From Hofstenia miamia (Eukaryota; Xenacoelomorpha; Acoela), in contig SCFE01000007.1 in assembly GCA_004352715.1 (NCBI GenBank), forward strand, positions 686,220 through 750,219: a DNA stretch of 64,000 bases, given 5' to 3'. The notes under the pieces are model-generated. The model was not told where the DNA came from. It ran no database searches and was given only the letters and a program-made list of their open reading frames with translations. A program made the position numbers and the translations under genes. Below are positions 59,266-64,000 of the stretch, piece by piece; positions within the stretch are counted from its first letter, which is position 1; each line of letters starts with the position of its first letter.

Positions 59266-59923
59266 TTTTTGCTGAGATATTCAGTGCCTATTTTAATTGA
59301 ATGTCAAGTTTTCTGTAAAGCACATCACTTAGATCAGTAAATAAGATGTTTGCATAATTAAGGTGGCCCATGATAAAAGCATCGAAGAATTGAATAATTG
59401 CACAAGGTGGTAACTGCTTAACTACTAGTGTCATACTTTTTATACCTATAGCTAGTTTTCTAACTGTTATATTATTGAGAGTGTTGAACTTTAACTTTGA
59501 GTCAATGGTTACTCCTACGTACTTGAAAGTGTCTACAATAGGTACATTAACAGTATTAATTTTCAAAGTCATTTTGGAAACATCGTAGTAATTTTTATTG
59601 GGCTGCAAAATACAAAATTCCGTCTTAGCTTCGTTAATTATCAACTTATGCATTGAAAAATATTTTGACAATTTGTTGCAATTGAATTCTATTGATTCCA
59701 CTGCTAAGTGCATTGATGTGTTATCGCTAAAGATGCAGGTGTCATCAGCATATTGAATTAGATTCCAATTGTTTATTGACTGCATGTCATTTACATAAAT
59801 ACTAAGAAGAAGAGGACCTAGAATAGTTCCTTGAGGCACCCCATTGTAAACCGGTAACCAATCAGAAAAAATATCGTTTAATTTAACTCTCTGGAATTTT
59901 TGGTTAAGGTAACTAGTTATCAA
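58900..59923 (-). pseudogene. LINE family B, copy 1, RT and tail
   Basis: The minus-strand frame 59923-59288 is open: SYLNQKFQRVKLND, YNGVPQGTILGPLLLSIYVN, LIQYADDTCIFSDN (YADD active site intact), KLIINEAKTEFCIL, FKYVGVTIDSKLKF and AIIQFFDAFIMGHLNYAN. Past the stop at 59288-59290 the tail continues in decayed frames (MNSRGLRIKKIQDKKLF, KKILKKSFIYVAIRIWNSL) to about 58900. The palm and fingers upstream of the PQG motif are missing, so the copy is 5'-truncated. The sequence differs clearly from family A. Confidence 0.75.
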
Positions 59924-59950
59924 TTGCTTACTATTCCAAGAAAATCCTAA

Positions 59951-60113
59951 NTATATAGTTTTCGATAAATTTTTTGGTTGAGATATTCAGTGCCTATTTT
60001 AATTGAATGTCGAGTTTTCTATAAAGCACATCACTTAGATCAGTAAATGAGATGTTTGCATAATTAAGGTGGCTCATGATAAAAGCATGGAAGAATTGAA
60101 TAATCGCACAAGN
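59951..60113. other. short duplicate patch between two single-N joins
   Basis: Single N at 59951 and at 60113 enclose 161 bp (59952-60112) that are identical to 61693-61853 in the second LINE B copy. This looks like scaffolding debris, not a genomic feature. Confidence 0.85.
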
Positions 60114-61711
60114 TTGTTTTGACGATAGATTGTTTACTTTCACGTATTGTGAACGATCAAATATATATGATTTTAGAAATTGGATTGATGAATCACTAAA
60201 ATTATAAATTTCTCTTAGTTTTTTAATTAGTAAATCATGATTAATTGAATTAAAGGCCTTTGATATATCAAGTGAAGCAATATAAACTTTTTCATCTTTG
60301 TCTAATTTTCTACGCCAGTCATCTATTGTTTCAATTAATGCATAATTTGTTGATAATCCTTTTCTAAAACCAAATTGCTGTTTGCTTAAAAGTTTATTCT
60401 CTTCAATGTAGATCGTTAATTGTTGATATATTAGTTTTTCAAAAATTTTTGCTTATGATTTTATCTTATCATGTGTGACTTGTCTTACGTTTCCGAAAAA
60501 CACTAAAGCAACACAATAAAGGCGTAATTAGGAAGTTTGGATTTCTGACTTTCCTTGTTGCTTTTTTGTAAATGAAGTAACCGAACTCTCCAAACGATTC
60601 AGCTTAACGTATGTTAAACAACAACAGCAACAAAAAGACCTAATTCTCGGTACCACAATTGTTGAATACATATTAAAAATATGTACATAAACAAAAAGCC
60701 ACTTGAACAATATTTGTGCTTACCATCATTTATTTAGGACAATATACATATTGTTCTATATATATTTACGTTGTTGTTTTGAACACCAGTGAAGTTGTTT
60801 CGAGAGCACTTTTCTTAATTTTGAAAAATATTGCAATTAAAATATATTGTGGATATAGATATTCAACAAAAAAGGCTCAAAGATGATTCCCTAAGATAGC
60901 AATGACAAAAACATTAATTGTAAACCTCTAAAGTTATTAATCAGTGATAGTGATTTCAATTTTGCAAGTATTTACTCCTAAAGAGTGGGAGGAATTAGTT
61001 CGATTGGGGTTTGTATAACGATACTTACATAAGTACAGTTCAAATATTTTATATTCTCTTGCAAATCCTCGTTTTAATACTTGAATTTGCAATTTCGTTT
61101 AGTACATTTTTTGATTGTTCTAAAATATAATAATGTATATCTAATTATTTTGCTATTTTAAAGCACTTAAGTTTTTCATATCGTTAAGATAAGATAAGAT
61201 AAGAGATTCTATATTCAGATAAATTTTTACAATTTAATAACTGATAATTTATCTGCGGAAATAATTTCAAAAAAACTTATACACAAATTAACATACATTA
61301 CAAAAAGTAACAAATCTTACAGGCTATGGATAAACTACTGTGTATTGCTATTTTAATGACGAGTTATCGTGTAGTCATTGAACCAGAAATATATTTTTGC
61401 TTAAGGAAGATTTTAAATGCTTTTTAAAAGATTTCAAATTTTCAATGCTTTTAATTTCCTTTTGGTAGCGAATTCCAAATTCGAATGGCGACATAAATGA
61501 AAGACTTCTTTAAAATTTTTTTCTTATGCTTAACACATGTAAAAAGTTTTTTATCTTGAATTTTCTTTATGCGCAAACCCCGGGAATTCATTTTTATTAT
61601 AAGGCGGTAGATTTTTGACGAGTTTGAAAAATGTTAGCAGGGTATTCAAAATGACGAGTTGTTTTGGAAAGAGAATTGACCTAGAAATGTAATATATAGT
61701 TTTCGATAAAT
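60114..61711. repeat. ~1.6-kb block, second of two near-identical copies
   Basis: This matches 57668-59265 at an offset of 2446 bp. It includes a second version of the LINE A RT start (minus strand, to about 60452) and the LINE B tail. Confidence 0.9.
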
Positions 61712-62710
61712 TTTTTGGTTGAGATATTCAGTGCCTATTTTAATTGAATGTCGAGTTTTCTATAAAGCACATCACTTAGATCAGTAAATGAGATGTTTGC
61801 ATAATTAAGGTGGCTCATGATAAAAGCATGGAAGAATTGAATAATCGCACAAGGTAGTAACTGTTTAGCTATTAGTGTCATACTTTTTATGCCTATAGCT
61901 AATTTTGTAACTGTTATATTATTGAGAGTGTTGAACTTTAACTTTGAGTCAATGGTTATATTAAGTACTTGAAAGTGTCTACAATAGGTACATAAACATT
62001 TATTTTCAAAGTCAGTTTGGAAACATCGTAGTTAACTTTATTGGGCTGTAAAATACAAAATTCCGTCTTAGCTTGATTAATTATCAACTTTTGTATTAAA
62101 AAATATTTTGACAATTTGTTGCAATTCCTTAGTTATTGACTGCATATCATTTACATAAATACGAAAAAGAAGAGGACCTAGAATCATGCCATGAGGTACC
62201 CCCATTGTAAACCGGTAACCATTCAGAAAAAATATCGTTAAATTTAACTCTCTCGAATCTTTGGTTGAGGTAACTAGTTATCAATTGCTTACTATTACAA
62301 AAAATCGTAAGTAAGATAGTTTTTCAATTAGTATGTTGGGATTAATCGAATCAAAAGCTTTTGAGAGATCTAAACAAGCTATAGCTACAAATTTATTAGA
62401 ATCGAGTGATGTTTTCCATTTTTCAGTAACTTGAAATAGTGCATCAGTTGTTGAGAAATTTTTGCGAAATCCAAATTGCGTGTTTGATAATAAATTATAC
62501 TTATTTAAATGTTTAGTTATTTGATTATGTAATAATCTTTCGAATATTTTGCTTATTGGAGAAGTAATTACTGGCAATTGAAGGATCGTTTTTCTTAAAA
62601 ATAGGAATAATGTGAGCAAGTTTTAGATAATTGGGAAGTAATTGCATTTTATAGATACATTTAAGATTTTTTCAGTAGGCAAATCATCACTGAAATTTTT
62701 AAATCTACAA
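61340..62710 (-). pseudogene. LINE family B, copy 2, active site deleted
   Basis: From the minus-strand 5' side: LKLAHIIPIFKKNDPS, PISKIFERLLHNQITKHL, NTQFGFRKNFSTTDALFQV and IACLDLSKAFDSINPNIL (catalytic Asp present) at 62619-62281, then, with frameshifts, the PxGxxLGPLLF region and the tail shared with copy 1. Compared with copy 1, about 85 bp are missing near 62127: CAATTCCTTAGTTATTGACTGC replaces the stretch encoding YADDTCIF, so the RT active site is gone. The 5' end is truncated near 62710. It shows that family B's missing upstream RT is of the standard L2/CR1 kind. Confidence 0.68.
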
Positions 62711-62934
62711 CATAAAGATACAATAAAGCACATTTTACAAAATTAACATTACAAAAATAGAATATTTAAGAATCACCAAATATAAAATTGTTTTTTTTTA
62801 AAAAAGAACGAAAATCAATACATATAAAATTAACATTACAATGATTATTTTTAGGGTGATCGATTGTGAAAAACTTATAAAGGGGGAGAGTTTGTGTTCC
62901 AGATCACACAGATTAGACAAGAATTGCTTGACCC
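62711..62934. other. AT-rich spacer
   Basis: No feature was recognised between the LINE B copy and the RT retroelement. Confidence 0.4.
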
Positions 62935-64000
62935 CTAAACAACATATCTTGATAAAAGAAGTGTAGCATCTCCGCGGTGAAAAATTACTGACTTTTGCTG
63001 AAAAAAATATGTAGAACGCATATTCAGATCGCAAGAGGCATTTCTGGCAGAAGACATAAAACACATCTTGGAGTACTTTGTGAGCAATATTGGTGACCAT
63101 CCTCCTAGAGCTTCCACTGATAGTGGTATGAAGGATATACCAGCTGCTGAACATGATTCTGCGTATTTAGTAAGCTTTCGGTTGTCTGAAACTTCCAGAG
63201 CATGACCAGCATTAGTACCCGCAAGAGAAACAATCGAAGGCTGCAGTGAACTAATTACAGTCACGTCTAGAGCAGCTGGTCGGCCAGAAGACCAGCATGG
63301 CAAAAAGATGTCCCCAGGACGAGCACGAGACTCAGTGAGGTTAGACTTTTCAAGCACNNNNNNNNNNNNNNNNNNNNNNNNNNNNNNNNNNNNNNNNNNN
63401 NNNNNNNNAATTGGCAAGGATGCTTGTAGTCTTTGTGACACAGAAACAGCTGAACCTGCTATACTTTCTAGAGACTGATGAACTGCTGAATCAAATTCTT
63501 CCAATTCTGCTGTAACAGTTGCGGGATTAGAAGTTCTTAAACAAAACGATATCTTAGGTAGTGAGGCACAGCTCCTTAACAGATATAATTCTAACTGTGG
63601 ATCTTCAAGTAATTTTATTTCATTCATAATTTGAATGGACTTAGAAACACGTTTCGAGAAGAACTCTTGGACAAATTTTGGAGACTTGGAGATAGGCGCT
63701 CCAAGAGTGACAATACCATCTTTTCGTCTGTTGATTGATTTGGGCAAAGCACTGAAATCGCAATTAGGATTAGGCGACCAAACTTCACATTTAGTTAAAC
63801 TAATTTCCAAGCCTACTTTTTTCATAGCTAACACCACAAACTCAAATACTTTACACAAAGATGGAACGTCCCCAACCAGAGAACCATCATCTAAATACCA
63901 TGCATTGCATGCTAATTCAGGAAATTTATCTTCGATAGCAGAAACGATTGGGTGAATAGCTAAAGCAAACAAAAGAGGAGCCAAGGGACACTTTGTTGAA
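62935..64000 (-). pseudogene. RT plus nuclease-domain retroelement, copy 2, runs off the window
   Basis: The minus strand is open from the window edge to a stop at 62935, apart from a 51-N gap (63358-63408). In order: CPLAPLLFALAIHPIVSAIE, NAWYLDDGSLVG (RT active site LDD intact), LEISLTKCEVWSP, IVTLGAPISKSPKFVQEFFS, LLEDPQLELYLLRSCASLP and FCLRTSNPATVTAELEEFDS. After the gap come RARPGDIFLPCWSSGRPAAL, continuing DVTVISSLQ, then HALEVSDNRKLTKYAESC, AGISFIPLSVEALGGWS and HRGDATLLLSRYVV. The GD...(10-12)...DVTV...K pattern resembles a PD-(D/E)XK nuclease fold; that is an inference. The region around the N gap is shorter than in copy 1, so the middle domain with the GDHALTC patch is probably deleted or hidden. 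The N-terminal RT fingers lie beyond the window. Confidence 0.68.

Noticed and set aside
1-64000. CRISPR array, prokaryotic operon or integrated bacterial island
   Set aside because: Spliced genes, animal transposons and AT microsatellites occur throughout; no regularly spaced direct repeats or ribosome-binding-site-linked gene runs are present.

Overview
This is AT-rich eukaryotic nuclear DNA from an invertebrate animal. The evidence is spliced genes with GT-AG introns, a metazoan-type transketolase, a rhodopsin-class peptide-type GPCR (DRF and NFFLY motifs), long AT microsatellites, and a mixed load of decayed LINE, Penelope-like, mariner/Tc1, pogo-like and hAT elements. Nothing in it is bacterial or organellar. 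I cannot fix the phylum. Very short introns (45 and 48 nt) next to introns of 1 to 1.7 kb, and a GPCR of the DRF/NFFLY type, would suit a lophotrochozoan or flatworm-like animal, but this is only an inference.

Layout. 0-3.3 kb: a pogo-like MITE, two unidentified coding-looking minus-strand stretches, and three exons of a secretory-pathway Ca2+/Mn2+ P-type ATPase (SPCA/ATP2C) on the minus strand. 3.4-8.3 kb: a Penelope-like RT fragment, an irregular ~90-bp repeat, two assembly gaps, a broken DDE transposase and a pogo-like element with an internal 270-bp duplication. 8.3-21 kb: mostly non-coding, with two diverged copies of an unidentified ~0.9-kb repeat, a LINE 3' fragment, and a GC-richer retroelement piece (tRNA-like head plus an intact 194-codon ORF). 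21-24.7 kb: a three-exon GPCR gene on the plus strand. 24.7-32.3 kb: non-coding, with one Tc1-like element bounded by inverted repeats. 32.3-34.2 kb: an intact single-exon transketolase on the minus strand. 34.2-45.4 kb: non-coding, with hAT and Tc1 remnants. 45.4-64 kb: a transposon-dense block containing an hAT-type MITE with an exact 8-bp target duplication, a mariner nested in a LINE, several LINE copies, an hAT 3' end, and two copies of a retroelement that joins a reverse transcriptase to a C-terminal nuclease-like domain.

How the genes relate. The three recognisable host genes (Golgi Ca2+/Mn2+ pump, peptide-type GPCR, transketolase) have unrelated roles and lie far apart, so no operon or pathway cluster is suggested. 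The transposable elements carry most of the structure. Assembly quality limits the reading: several gaps have the same sequence on both sides, and a ~1.6-kb stretch around 57.7-59.3 kb recurs almost unchanged at 60.1-61.7 kb between single-N joins. Copy numbers in that part should not be taken at face value.
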